Assembly: GCA_964434165.1 (NCBI GenBank)
Contig: CAYSUS010000072.1
Location: 1 to 35,813 of the forward strand
Source of the DNA: CAYSUS01 sp964434165
GTDB lineage: Bacteria; Planctomycetota; Planctomycetia; Pirellulales; Thermoguttaceae
DNA length: 35,813 nt
Direction: 5' to 3'
Position numbers and translations under genes: made by a program
In this document: in pieces, positions 1 through 7,988 of the stretch
Layout: each line of letters opens with the position of its first letter
How positions within the stretch are numbered: position 1 is the stretch's first letter
The notes under the pieces: generated by a model
The model's database searches: none
Told to the model about the DNA's origin: nothing
What the model saw: only the letters and a program-made list of their open reading frames with translations

Positions 1-1546
1 GATAGCCGCTCGCGTCGTTGGATCGACCGGGCTGGGCCAGCTCCAGGGCCAAGTCGTAGGTCGATTGACCCTTGTGCGGCGAGTGGCGCAGGAGCATGCC
101 GAAACAGGCGACGGACGCGGCGAATTGGAAGTCGGGCGAGGCCGCATTGAACGACTGCTCGACGTCGGTGACCGGAACCTCCAGCGGCTGGCTCTCGTCG
201 GCGTCGGGCAGCTTGTAGCGCATCCGCAGGGTGAACAGCTCAGGCCCCGCGGCGGCTGCACTCGGTTGGGGCTGCTCCTGGTACTTCGAGGGCTCCACCT
301 CGGCCACGACCTCGTGCTCGGCGCCTGGCGGCACCAGCTCGTAGATCGCAGTGACCGTATGCCCGGAGCCGATCTCGCCAGCGTCCTTGGTATCGTCGAG
401 GAAGTCCTCGGCGCGGAGCAGGCGGTTCTCGTAGCCGATCAGCCGGTAGGCGGCCACGCGACTGGGATTGAAATCGACCTGGATCTTCACGTCCTTGGCG
501 ATCGTGACCAGCGTGCCCTGGACCTGTTCGACGAGCATCTTGCGGGCCTCGAAGATCGTATCCAGGTAGCCGTAGTTGCCGTTGCCTCGATCGGCCAGCT
601 TCTCCATGGTCGAGTCCTTGACGTTGCCCTGGCCGAAGCCCAGCACGGTGAGGAAGACCTTGCTCTTGGCCTCCTTCTCGATCAGGCGCGTCAGCGCGCC
701 CTGGTTGGTGATTCCCACGTTGAAGTCGCCGTCGGTGCAAAGGATCACGCGGTTGATCCCCTCGGCGTCGAAATTCTGGCGGGCGACGTGGTAGGCGAGC
801 TGGATCCCCTCGCCCCCGTTGGTCGAGCCGCCGGCCTGGAGCCGGTCCAGCGCGTCGATAATCGTTTGGCGCGCGGCGCACGGCGTGGAGGGAAGCACCA
901 GGCCCGAGGCCCCGGCATACACCACGATGGCCACGCGGTCGCGCTCGCCGAGCTGGTCGACGAGCATCTTCATGGCCGCCTGGACCAGCGGGAGCTTGTT
1001 CGGCGCGCGCATCGAGCCCGACACGTCGAGCAGGAACACAAGGTTGGCCGGACCGCGCTCCTCTTGCGGCACCTCGCGGCCCTTGATGCCGATCCGGGCC
1101 AGCCGGTGCTCGGGATGCCAGGGACAGGTGGCCACTTCGACGTGGGCCGCGAACGGCACGTCGTCCTCCGGCGGCGGGTAATCGTACGTGAAGTAGTTGA
1201 GCATCTCCTCGATGCGCACGGCGTCCTTCGGCGGCAGGCTGCCCTGCTGGAGGAACCGCCGGACGTTGGCGTAGGACGCGGTGTCCACGTCGATCGAGAA
1301 CGTGGAGAGCGGGTTTTCCCGGGCGAGCAGGAACGGGTTATCGACGATGCGGTCGTACGACTCGGTGCTGAACTGATCTTCCGCCTCGGCGTCGGGCGCG
1401 GGTTGCATCTTGGAGTCCATGGCCATGGCGGGCCGGGAACGTCCGGTCGCCATCTTGGCGCGCGTGTCGCGTGCTGCGTGCCGCGCGTCGCCGCAGCCGA
1501 GAAGGGTCGCCGTCAAGCAGATCATCACGAGCGCATGACATCGCAT
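1..1546 (-). CDS. YfbK-like von Willebrand factor A domain lipoprotein (3' end outside window)
   Basis: 515 codons are visible and the C-terminus runs off the window edge. The N-terminus has a short hydrophobic stretch ending in the lipobox TLLGC (Cys18), so the protein is probably an exported lipoprotein. Residues about 65-165 (start PFLLARENPLSTFSIDVDTASY region) match the vWF_A N-terminal module of the YfbK family. A VWA domain follows with the MIDAS motif DVSGS at 174-178, GGSTNGG near 239-245 and CTDGDFN at 270-276. The rest matches the C-terminal DUF3520-type region. Such proteins are thought to use metal-dependent adhesion for protein-protein contacts; the partner is unknown. The ATG at 1546 was chosen because AGGGAGGTG lies just upstream and the signal sequence follows directly. 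Family assignment is confident; role is not. Confidence 0.93.
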   Translation of the reverse strand, partial: MRCHALVMICLTATLLGCGDARHAARDTRAKMATGRSRPAMAMDSKMQPAPDAEAEDQFSTESYDRIVDNPFLLARENPLSTFSIDVDTASYANVRRFLQQGSLPPKDAVRIEEMLNYFTYDYPPPEDDVPFAAHVEVATCPWHPEHRLARIGIKGREVPQEERGPANLVFLLDVSGSMRAPNKLPLVQAAMKMLVDQLGERDRVAIVVYAGASGLVLPSTPCAARQTIIDALDRLQAGGSTNGGEGIQLAYHVARQNFDAEGINRVILCTDGDFNVGITNQGALTRLIEKEAKSKVFLTVLGFGQGNVKDSTMEKLADRGNGNYGYLDTIFEARKMLVEQVQGTLVTIAKDVKIQVDFNPSRVAAYRLIGYENRLLRAEDFLDDTKDAGEIGSGHTVTAIYELVPPGAEHEVVAEVEPSKYQEQPQPSAAAAGPELFTLRMRYKLPDADESQPLEVPVTDVEQSFNAASPDFQFAASVACFGMLLRHSPHKGQSTYDLALELAQPGRSNDASGY

Positions 1547-1708
1547 CTCGCACCTCCCTATCGAGAGAACGACGGGGACCGCACCCGGAGCGTCGGGCCG
1601 GCTGTCCCGAGAGAAGGGGGAACCACGGGCTTTCATCCCGTTAGATGCCTCGAGCCGGCCGATTATTCCCGCGATCCCGATGGATCGCAGACCGGGCGGC
1701 AACATCGC

Positions 1709-1770
1709 GAGCCGAAGCGTCAGCGAGGGCGCCCGCGATGCGGATTTGCCCCCCGCTGACGCTTCGGGCT
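1709..1770. repeat. Imperfect inverted repeat of a planctomycete-type dispersed element
   Basis: The arms are GAAGCGTCAGCG on the left (about 1714-1725) and CGCTGACGCTTC on the right (about 1754-1765). Flanking bases AGCC/GGGCT extend the pairing with a one-base slip. The core resembles a repeat that I recall being very common between genes in Pirellulales and related planctomycetes. It sits between two genes transcribed in the same (minus) direction. It could act as a terminator or a REP-like element; no T-run follows. I see no second copy in this window. Confidence 0.6.
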
Positions 1771-1806
1771 TCGATGGCCGTGGGCCGGCTGCCTCGAAGA
1801 ACTCGC

Positions 1807-3270
1807 CTAACGAAACTGCACCGCGTAAAGGTCCGCGTCCTTCAGCACGAAGCGGAGGCGGATGGGCTCGCCCGCGAGGGCGGTCACGTCGCTGCGGCCT
1901 TTCCAGGTGACGGGCCGATCAAGATGGTCGCCGTAGATCACGTCGCAGTCGTCCAGCGCGAAGCCGGAGAGGGGCTTTTCTTGCGCGTCCCGGATCTCGC
2001 AGCGGATGCTGCCGGCGCCGGAGGTGGCGTAGTTGATGTGGAGCTGGATGGAAGCCTTCTCACCCGAGCCCGCCCCCGGCGGCGCGAAGTCGAGCACCCT
2101 GGTGAGCATCTCGCCGCCGGCAAGCGGGGCCTGGACCGAGACGAAGCCGTCGGTGCGGATCGTGAAGCGGCGCAGACGCGTGCCGTCGCCCTGGTAGTAG
2201 TGTTCCGTGGAGTAGAGCGAGAGCTCGTCGGGCGCACCCGGCAGGGCGCTCGCGGTGACCACGATGCCCCAGGCGGTGAGGTTGTTGCGGTTCACCCAGC
2301 GATCGGGCTGCGGCCCGGGCCGGATGAACGCTTCGCCCCAGCGATGGAAGGTCACGCCGTCGCGGCTGGTCATGAACAGACCGTCGGAGATCCCGGACAC
2401 GCGGTGCTCGGCCGCCCTGCGCTTGGGCTCCAACCGCTTGGGAAACCCGAGGAAGACGTGCGGCGCGCGGAAGTACGGCAGGACCTGGTTCGTGTACAGG
2501 TGCTCCTTGGAGGCGCCGGGGCAATCGATCCAGTCGGGCTCGGTCCACGCGCGGAAGTCCTTCGAGGTGCAGGTCATGATATCGCGCACGCCCGCGCGGA
2601 AACCGCGATGGTAGTCCACGTAGCGCGAGCGGACCCCGTCCCAGAAAGCCAGGTTCTGCGAGTCAAAGGCCCCCTTGGTGATCACCGGCTTCTCGGAGAG
2701 GAGCGACCAATGGATCCCGTCAGCCGACTTGAACGCATAGAGGCCGCCCTCGCCGCTGCCCAGGGCCTTGTATCGGGCGTCGGGCGGGGCCGCGGGGTTG
2801 GCGTCCTTGAAGGGGGCGAAGTTGTGCGCGCCCACGCCGCCGCGAAGGATGTTGTTCTTCGTCGAGCCCTCGAACTCGACAAGCCCCAGCTCGGGCCGCG
2901 TCCAGTGGATGCCGTCGCGGCTCTCCGCGTAGCATACGAACTGGTCGTGGGCCTTCTGCGGGCCTCCGTCGCGCGTCGAGTGCGAGCCGCGGTAGTACAT
3001 CCGGTAGCGGTCGCCGTCCTGGAAGACCGTGTGGTAGGCCGACGTGTTGCCCTCCCACGGCGCGTCGTGGACCATGGCGACCTCGCGGGGCGTGGGATGA
3101 TGCAGCACCTGGCGGCAGCCGTCGAGCCTCTCGATGAGGAAGCCATCGACCAGAGGCTCCAGGCGCGCGCCCACGTGGAGCGCGTCGTCGGCGCGGGCCG
3201 CATCGGGGGCCGCGGCCGCGATCGAGAGGAGCAAAAGGAGCGAGGCGAGGGCTCGGTTCGCGGTCTTCAT
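1807..3270 (-). CDS. Secreted GH32/GH43-like five-bladed propeller protein
   Basis: 487 residues with a Sec signal peptide (MKTANRALASLLLLLSIAAA, cleavage probably near residue 27 after ARA). The body has repeated propeller-like strands such as DGDRYRMYYRG, VCYAESRDGIHWTRPELGL and YAFKSADGIHW. These are typical of the beta-fructosidase/GH43-type superfamily often annotated as glycosyl hydrolase family 32-like in planctomycetes. The C-terminal ~120 residues look like a beta-sandwich tail. I cannot name the catalytic acids with certainty, so substrate is open. Start: ATG at 3270 with GAGGAG about 8 bases upstream. The longer open frame towards 4122 only reads antisense to the GH127 gene and was ignored. 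It is divergent from the GH127 gene, suggesting a shared glycan-degrading role. Confidence 0.85.
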   Translation of the reverse strand: MKTANRALASLLLLLSIAAAAPDAARADDALHVGARLEPLVDGFLIERLDGCRQVLHHPTPREVAMVHDAPWEGNTSAYHTVFQDGDRYRMYYRGSHSTRDGGPQKAHDQFVCYAESRDGIHWTRPELGLVEFEGSTKNNILRGGVGAHNFAPFKDANPAAPPDARYKALGSGEGGLYAFKSADGIHWSLLSEKPVITKGAFDSQNLAFWDGVRSRYVDYHRGFRAGVRDIMTCTSKDFRAWTEPDWIDCPGASKEHLYTNQVLPYFRAPHVFLGFPKRLEPKRRAAEHRVSGISDGLFMTSRDGVTFHRWGEAFIRPGPQPDRWVNRNNLTAWGIVVTASALPGAPDELSLYSTEHYYQGDGTRLRRFTIRTDGFVSVQAPLAGGEMLTRVLDFAPPGAGSGEKASIQLHINYATSGAGSIRCEIRDAQEKPLSGFALDDCDVIYGDHLDRPVTWKGRSDVTALAGEPIRLRFVLKDADLYAVQFR

Positions 3271-3342
3271 GGCGGGGCTCCTCGGCAGGGCGACGGGCGG
3301 CGAACGGCGCGTGGACGGCATCGCGCCGGGGCAGGCACCCCG

Positions 3343-3372
3343 ATCGTACCAGGGACGGCGATGTGCCGGCAA
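3343..3372 (-). promoter_or_regulatory. Candidate sigma70-like promoter for the GH32/43-like gene
   Basis: Reading the minus strand, TTGCCG (3367-3372) is followed after 18 bases by TACGAT (3343-3348), about 70 bases before the start codon. Match quality is moderate. Confidence 0.3.
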
Positions 3373-3425
3373 GTCGCTGGCGGCGAGAAGCGCTTTGCCG
3401 GAAGCGGGCACGATCCGGCTGCGCG

Positions 3426-3434
3426 TGCTATGAT
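3426..3434 (+). promoter_or_regulatory. Extended -10-type promoter candidate for the GH127 gene
   Basis: TGCTATGAT gives a TG-extended -10 box (TATGAT, 3429-3434), 73 bases before the ATG at 3508. No convincing -35 box lies at normal spacing, which is tolerated for extended -10 promoters. Confidence 0.3.
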
Positions 3435-3507
3435 GAGGGCCCGAGACTGCCCGCCTCCGGGGCCCGCGGGCAGCCCCCCTCAAACGCAGCGCACGAGGAG
3501 AGCTCCC

Positions 3508-5886
3508 ATGCGAAAAGTCGGTCTGTCCTGGTTCGCCTTGGTCTTGTGCACCGCGTGCGCAACAGCGGCCTTCGCCGAGGGCCCCAAGCACCGCGAGCTC
3601 TCGGCTGTGCCGTTCACCGAGGTGAAGGTCCAGGACCATTTCTGGGCCCCGCGAATCAGGACGAACCGCGAGGTCTCGCTGCCGCACAACTTCAAGTGGT
3701 GCGAGGAGACGGGCCGGATCGACAACTTCGCCAAGGCCGGCGGGCTGATGGAGGGCCAGTTCGAAGGGATCTACTTCAACGACTCGGACGTGTACAAGGT
3801 GCTCGAGGGGGCGTCGTATTCCCTGGCCGACCACCCCGACCCGGCGATGGAAAAGACGGTGGATGGGGTGATCGCCAAGATCGCTGCCGCCCAGCACGAG
3901 AACGGCTACCTGAACACGTTCTACACGCTGAAGGAACCCGACAAGAAGTGGACCAACCTTTCGCGCATGCACGAGTTGTACTGCGCGGGGCACCTGTTCG
4001 AGGCCGCCGTGGCGCACCACCGCGCGACGGGCAGGCGCACGCTGCTGGACGTGGCGATCCGGTTTGCCGATCGGATCGACGAGCTGTTCGGGCCCGACGC
4101 CCGGCACGGCGTGCCCGGCCACGAGGAGATCGAACTGGCCCTGGTCAAGCTCTACCAGGTTACCGGCGAGGAGAAGTACCTGGAGCTATCGCAGTTCTTC
4201 CTCGACATCCGCGGCGACGAATCGAAGCGGGACAAGCTCTACGGCCCGTACTCCCAGGATCACGAGCCCATCCGCGAGCAGAGCGAGATCGTGGGGCACG
4301 CCGTGCGCGCGATGTATCTCTACTGCGGCGTGGCCGACGTGGCCTCGTACACGAGCGATCAGGGCTACATCGACGCCATGGACCGGCTGTGGAAGGACGT
4401 GACGCTCTACAAGATGTACGTCACCGGCGGCATCGGGGCCCGGCACGCGGGCGAGGCCTTCGGCGACCGCTATGAGCTGCCCAACTCGAGCGCCTACTGC
4501 GAGACCTGCGCGGCGATTGGGCTGGCCCTGTGGGCCCATCGCATGAACCTCATGCACGGCGACAGCCACTACGCCGACGTCTTGGAGCGGGTGCTGTACA
4601 ACGGCTTCCTCTCCGGCGTGGCGCTGTCGGGCGACAAGTTCTTCTACGTCAATCCGCTGGAGTCGGGCGGCAGCCATCACCGCAAGCCCTTCTACCCCTG
4701 CGCGTGCTGCCCCACGAACGTGGTCCGCGTGCTGCCGTCGCTGCCCGGCTACGTGTACGCCACGGGCGAGGACGGTCTGTACGTGAACCTCTACGTGGCC
4801 GGCAAGGTCGAGGTGACGATCGGCGGCGTGAAGGTCCACGTCGAGCAGAAGACGCGCTACCCGTGGGACGGAAGCGTTGAGCTGACCCTCCGGCCCGAGA
4901 AGCCGGCCGAGTTCGCGGTGAGCCTGCGCATGCCGGAATGGGCCGAGGGCAAGATGGTCTCGCTGATCATCGCGGACCGCGAAGGGCAGAAGGGGGATGC
5001 GCACCAGGGCTACCTCGCCGTCAGGCGGACGTGGCACCCCGGCGATACGATCAGGCTGGAACTGCCCATGGATGTCGAGCGGATCGAGGCCCATCCGGCC
5101 GTGGTGGCCGACCGGGGCCGCGTGGCCGTCGCGCGCGGTCCGATCGTGTACTGCTTCGAGGGAGTGGACAACGAGGACCGCGTGCGCAGCATCATGCTCG
5201 CCCGGGACCCCGAGCTGCGGGCCGAGCACCGCGCGGACCTGCTGGGCGGGGTGACCGTGGTGACGGCCAAGACGCGCGACGGGAGCCGAGCGACCGCCGT
5301 CCCCTACTACGCCTGGGACCACCGCGAGCCGGGCCCGATGATCGTTTGGGTCCGCCAGGACGGCAAGACCCGCAAGCCCAAGTTGGACGATCCCGCGTGG
5401 CAGGGCAAGCTTTACCGGACCCTCGATCCGTCCACGCTGGGACCGTCCGAGCCGCTCACGCTCACCGAGGCGGCCGAGCCCTCGGCCTCGTTCGTGGGCA
5501 ACGGCACGATCTGGGCCCTGAACGACGAGCTTGCGCCCAAGGACTCCTGCGACCACACGATCCCGCGGTTTACCTGGTGGAACCACCTGGGAACCAAGGA
5601 ATGGGTGCAATACACCTGGGACGAGCCCAGGACGGTCAAGGCCGTCGAGGTGTACTGGTTCGACGACGAGCGCCTCAAGCGCCACTGCCGCACGCCGCAG
5701 TCGTGGAAGCTGCTCTACCGCGACGGCAAGCAGTGGAAGCCGGTCGAGACCGAGGACGAGCTCGGCACGGACCTCGACAAGTCGCACCGCGTCGAGTTCA
5801 CGCCGGTGAAGACGACCGCGCTACGGATCGAGGTCCAGCTCAGGCCGAGGTGGTCTGGCGGAATCCTGGAGTGGAACGTCGAATAG
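3508..5886 (+). CDS. Secreted GH127 (DUF1680) beta-L-arabinofuranosidase with C-terminal discoidin-like domain
   Basis: 792 residues. A Sec signal (MRKVGLSWFALVLCTACATAA, cleavage near AFA-EG) precedes the DUF1680/GH127 (alpha/alpha)6 barrel. The family's zinc-thiolate active site is intact by spacing against HypBA1: Glu316 in GEAFG (acid/base), Glu332 and Cys334 in ETC, and the CysCys pair Cys400-Cys401 in CACCPTN (nucleophile and zinc ligand). It should release L-arabinofuranose from arabinan or arabinoglycan side chains in the periplasm or outside the cell. After about residue 655 a ~135-residue beta-rich tail (WVQYTWDEPRTVKAVEVYWF and on) looks like an F5/8-type-C (discoidin) sugar-binding module. 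The start at 3508 has GAGGAG upstream; a much longer in-frame extension back to 1645 is antisense to the neighbouring gene and carries no signal peptide. High confidence in family and activity class. Confidence 0.95.
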   Translation: MRKVGLSWFALVLCTACATAAFAEGPKHRELSAVPFTEVKVQDHFWAPRIRTNREVSLPHNFKWCEETGRIDNFAKAGGLMEGQFEGIYFNDSDVYKVLEGASYSLADHPDPAMEKTVDGVIAKIAAAQHENGYLNTFYTLKEPDKKWTNLSRMHELYCAGHLFEAAVAHHRATGRRTLLDVAIRFADRIDELFGPDARHGVPGHEEIELALVKLYQVTGEEKYLELSQFFLDIRGDESKRDKLYGPYSQDHEPIREQSEIVGHAVRAMYLYCGVADVASYTSDQGYIDAMDRLWKDVTLYKMYVTGGIGARHAGEAFGDRYELPNSSAYCETCAAIGLALWAHRMNLMHGDSHYADVLERVLYNGFLSGVALSGDKFFYVNPLESGGSHHRKPFYPCACCPTNVVRVLPSLPGYVYATGEDGLYVNLYVAGKVEVTIGGVKVHVEQKTRYPWDGSVELTLRPEKPAEFAVSLRMPEWAEGKMVSLIIADREGQKGDAHQGYLAVRRTWHPGDTIRLELPMDVERIEAHPAVVADRGRVAVARGPIVYCFEGVDNEDRVRSIMLARDPELRAEHRADLLGGVTVVTAKTRDGSRATAVPYYAWDHREPGPMIVWVRQDGKTRKPKLDDPAWQGKLYRTLDPSTLGPSEPLTLTEAAEPSASFVGNGTIWALNDELAPKDSCDHTIPRFTWWNHLGTKEWVQYTWDEPRTVKAVEVYWFDDERLKRHCRTPQSWKLLYRDGKQWKPVETEDELGTDLDKSHRVEFTPVKTTALRIEVQLRPRWSGGILEWNVE

Positions 5887-5970
5887 GCGACGGCTCATGC
5901 GCCCCACCCATCTGGCCGGCGTGCTCGCCCGTCGGGTCCTTGGGGCCTTCCAGCATCCAAAGGCCGAACT

Positions 5971-6231
5971 GTGAGCGACGTCATGCGACGGGGAACCGTG
6001 ATCGCTGTGATCCTGGGGGCCACGCTGGTCTTCGGCCTGCTCGGCGGGGCGACCAGCGTGCTGACGATCTACGGCATGCAGCGGGTCACCGACGAGCCGA
6101 TGTCTTCGGAGACCTGCCTGGCCCTGATGCTGGCCCCGCCGGGCGTTGGGTTGGTGTTCGGCCTGGTCCTCGGCTGCCTGGCCACGATGTGGGCGGCGAT
6201 GTTCGGCCGAGACAAGCCGCGCGATCCGTAG
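5971..6231 (+). CDS. Small two-helix membrane protein, function unknown
   Basis: 86 residues from the GTG at 5971 (82 if the ATG at 5983 is used; neither has a good ribosome-binding site). There are two hydrophobic stretches, roughly residues 9-33 (TVIAVILGATLVFGLLGG) and 49-76 (LALMLAPPGVGLVFGLVLG), separated by a short polar loop and ending in a basic tail GRDKPRDP. I do not recognise a family. It starts 84 bases after the GH127 gene on the same strand and may be cotranscribed, but no functional link is evident. Confidence 0.55.
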   Translation: MSDVMRRGTVIAVILGATLVFGLLGGATSVLTIYGMQRVTDEPMSSETCLALMLAPPGVGLVFGLVLGCLATMWAAMFGRDKPRDP

Positions 6232-6757
6232 CCGAGTCTGTCCCACACTCGGTTCCGCCGTTCAACCTGGGACGGGGGGAGATGCGTCCCCAACCCCGCG
6301 GCGTTGCCGGAGGATGCATCCTCGGAAGGGTTTTCCGATGAGGGGCCGGGCGGGTAGGATTGGCTTGGAGCAGGATGTCGGGAGATCGCCTTTCGGGGGC
6401 GCCTCGGGGGAGGGCTGNNNNNNNNNNACCACGGAAGCTCATACACCGCTTTGGGGGTACTCTGAGTGGATTCGTGCCAACGATTGCCACGCCGCAAATC
6501 ACCTTGCGCTACTGGAACGGGCACGAAACGCTTTGCTACCCCCCCATTCTGAGAGTCCGGAAGAGCGGGACGAGTTGGCGGCCGATCTGGAACGATGGCG
6601 CTATCAGCACCTCAATGAGGCGCGGGAGAGGAAAGCACGCGCAGATCTCGGGCTGGCCGAAGCGCTGGACCTGGCGGCCAACCGTCTGGCCGGTCGGGCG
6701 ACCCGCCCGCCCCGATCGCCGCGGCAAGCGATCGGCAGCTCCGCTTACGATCCGCCC
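6232..6757. other. Gene-poor stretch containing an assembly gap
   Basis: 6232-6417 holds no convincing gene; a 14-bp perfect palindrome GAGGATGCATCCTC lies at 6310-6323. Ten N at 6418-6427 mark a scaffold join. From 6428 the reading frame of the downstream radical-SAM gene is open without a stop, and from about 6545 it reads like coding sequence (charged helices), but no ATG with a ribosome-binding site appears before 6758. The bases just after the gap have weaker third-position G+C in that frame than the gene proper. Confidence 0.7.
6418..6427. other. Assembly gap (10 N)
   Basis: Ten undefined bases. Their uniform number suggests a scaffolding placeholder, so the true distance and even the adjacency of the two sides are uncertain. 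Confidence 0.98.
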
Positions 6758-7792
6758 ATGGTGGACGAGGTGATCCGTGCCCTGGATCCCTCGGTCCCCG
6801 TAGAGGACGTGGCCGGTCGGGCTCGTGAGCTGACCGAAAGGAGCTTCGCCGCCGGCCTGGGCGGGAACGGGGCCAGGCGCCGCTGGTGCATGCTGCTCTA
6901 CGCTCCGCTCTACCTGTCGAGCCACTGCATCAACCACTGCGTGTACTGCGGGTTCCGGTTCCCGGAGAAGATCGAGCGAAGGCATCTGGGGCCGGAGCAG
7001 GCCCTGCGCGAGGCCCAGGTGCTCCGTGAGCGAGGCTTTCGCCATCTGCTCCTGGTGGCGGGCGACTTTCCCAGCCGCACGACGACGGCCTACTTCGCCG
7101 GAATACTTAGGATGCTCGAAGCCCGGGGCTTTCAGCCTGCCATTGAGATCGCGCCGCAGACGACCGCCTCGTACGCGCAACTTCGGCAGGCCGGGGCTTG
7201 CGGCGTGACGCTTTACCAGGAGACCTACGACGAGGCCTTGTACACGGTGTTCCACCCGCGCGGCAGCAAGTCCTCGTACGACTGGCGCCTGGAGGGAATC
7301 GAGCGCGCGGCCGAAGCCGGCATGTCTCGGCTGGGGCTGGGCATTCTGCTCGGGCTGGGCAGCCCCGCTTCCGACCTTCTGGCCATGGTGCGCCACGCGC
7401 GGTACCTTCAGGAGCGTTTCCCGGACCGAACTCTGGCGTTCAGCCTGCCCCGGATCCATGAAGCGCCTGCCGGATTCGACAAGCCGTATCCGGTGGACGA
7501 CGACATGCTGGTGCGCCTGTACTGCGCGGTGCGGATCGCGTTTCCCCGTGCCGAGCTGGTCCTCTCCACGCGCGAGGACGCGGATCTCCGCGACCGCCTC
7601 GCCCGAATCTGCATCACGCAGATGAGCGCCGGAAGCTCCACCGTGCCCGGGGGCTACGAGATGATCGTGCAGGGGCCGTGTGCCGCGCATCAGTTCCCCG
7701 TGGCCGATCACCGCACGCCGGCCGAGGTGGTCGAGTGGCTGCGGGCGGAGGGGTTCGAGATCGCTTGGGAGATCGCGCGGCCGGAGGGCTAA
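6758..7792 (+). CDS. Radical SAM ThiH/HydG-like protein (2-iminoacetate synthase-type), 5' end uncertain
   Basis: 344 residues from the ATG at 6758. The cluster motif CxxxCxxC is Cys57, Cys61, Cys64 (CINHCVYC). APLYLSSHCINHCVYCGFR and QTTASYAQLRQAG-type barrel motifs match the HydG/ThiH family, which cleaves tyrosine to p-cresol and dehydroglycine. The end, SAGSSTVPGGYE then HQFPVADHRTP, aligns with the BATS region. It stops just where HydG would continue into its CTACYR domain, so the second Fe-S cluster of HydG is absent. That favours a ThiH-like role in thiazole synthesis over hydrogenase maturation. No thiG/thiS or hyd genes are nearby. Only 56 residues precede the first cluster Cys (about 85-95 in known members), so the true start is probably upstream; the frame is open back to the N gap at 6428. 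Confidence 0.87.
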   Translation: MVDEVIRALDPSVPVEDVAGRARELTERSFAAGLGGNGARRRWCMLLYAPLYLSSHCINHCVYCGFRFPEKIERRHLGPEQALREAQVLRERGFRHLLLVAGDFPSRTTTAYFAGILRMLEARGFQPAIEIAPQTTASYAQLRQAGACGVTLYQETYDEALYTVFHPRGSKSSYDWRLEGIERAAEAGMSRLGLGILLGLGSPASDLLAMVRHARYLQERFPDRTLAFSLPRIHEAPAGFDKPYPVDDDMLVRLYCAVRIAFPRAELVLSTREDADLRDRLARICITQMSAGSSTVPGGYEMIVQGPCAAHQFPVADHRTPAEVVEWLRAEGFEIAWEIARPEG

Positions 7793-7821
7793 ACTCCCGA
7801 AGTCTTTTGGACTTCGGAAGT
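7793..7821. repeat. Stem-loop, copy 1 of an ACTTCGG-type inverted repeat family
   Basis: Immediately after the stop codon: ACTCCCGAAGTC (7793-7804), loop TTTTG, GACTTCGGAAGT (7810-7821), twelve paired positions with one mismatch. CTGGGAGGTCGG follows. A related element, with the same right arm followed by CTGG, lies at 35476-35507. Position suggests a terminator for the radical-SAM gene, though there is no downstream T-run. Confidence 0.65.
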
Positions 7822-7856
7822 CTGGGAGGTCGGCTCGGAGATCCCGCTCGCGGCGT

Positions 7857-7862
7857 TATAAT
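7857..7862 (+). promoter_or_regulatory. Consensus -10 box TATAAT upstream of the 7989 gene
   Basis: A perfect TATAAT in an otherwise very G+C-rich context, 127 bases before the start codon. No -35 match is seen at 16-18 bases upstream (CTCGGA at 17), so the assignment rests on the -10 box and position. Confidence 0.35.
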
Positions 7863-7988
7863 GCCCGAGCCTTCTCGCCCGAGTCTCTGCGGGACCGGTT
7901 CGGCTCGTCGAAGCGCTCTGGTTCCCGCGCATTGGCTGACCCGGTTTCTACCCCCCGGCGAACTGGCTTTAGATCAAGGAGTGCCCGC

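Noticed and set aside
1645..3507. A very long in-frame extension of GH127 upstream to 1645
   Set aside because: It is antisense to the GH32/43-like gene; the signal peptide and ribosome-binding site mark the real start at 3508.
4186..5787. Long minus-strand open frame opposite GH127
   Set aside because: Antisense shadow in a G+C-rich gene; His/Val/Arg-rich, with no recognisable motif.
6310..6323. 14-bp palindrome as a regulatory site
   Set aside because: It is short and isolated near an assembly gap, with no promoter or gene whose control it would explain.
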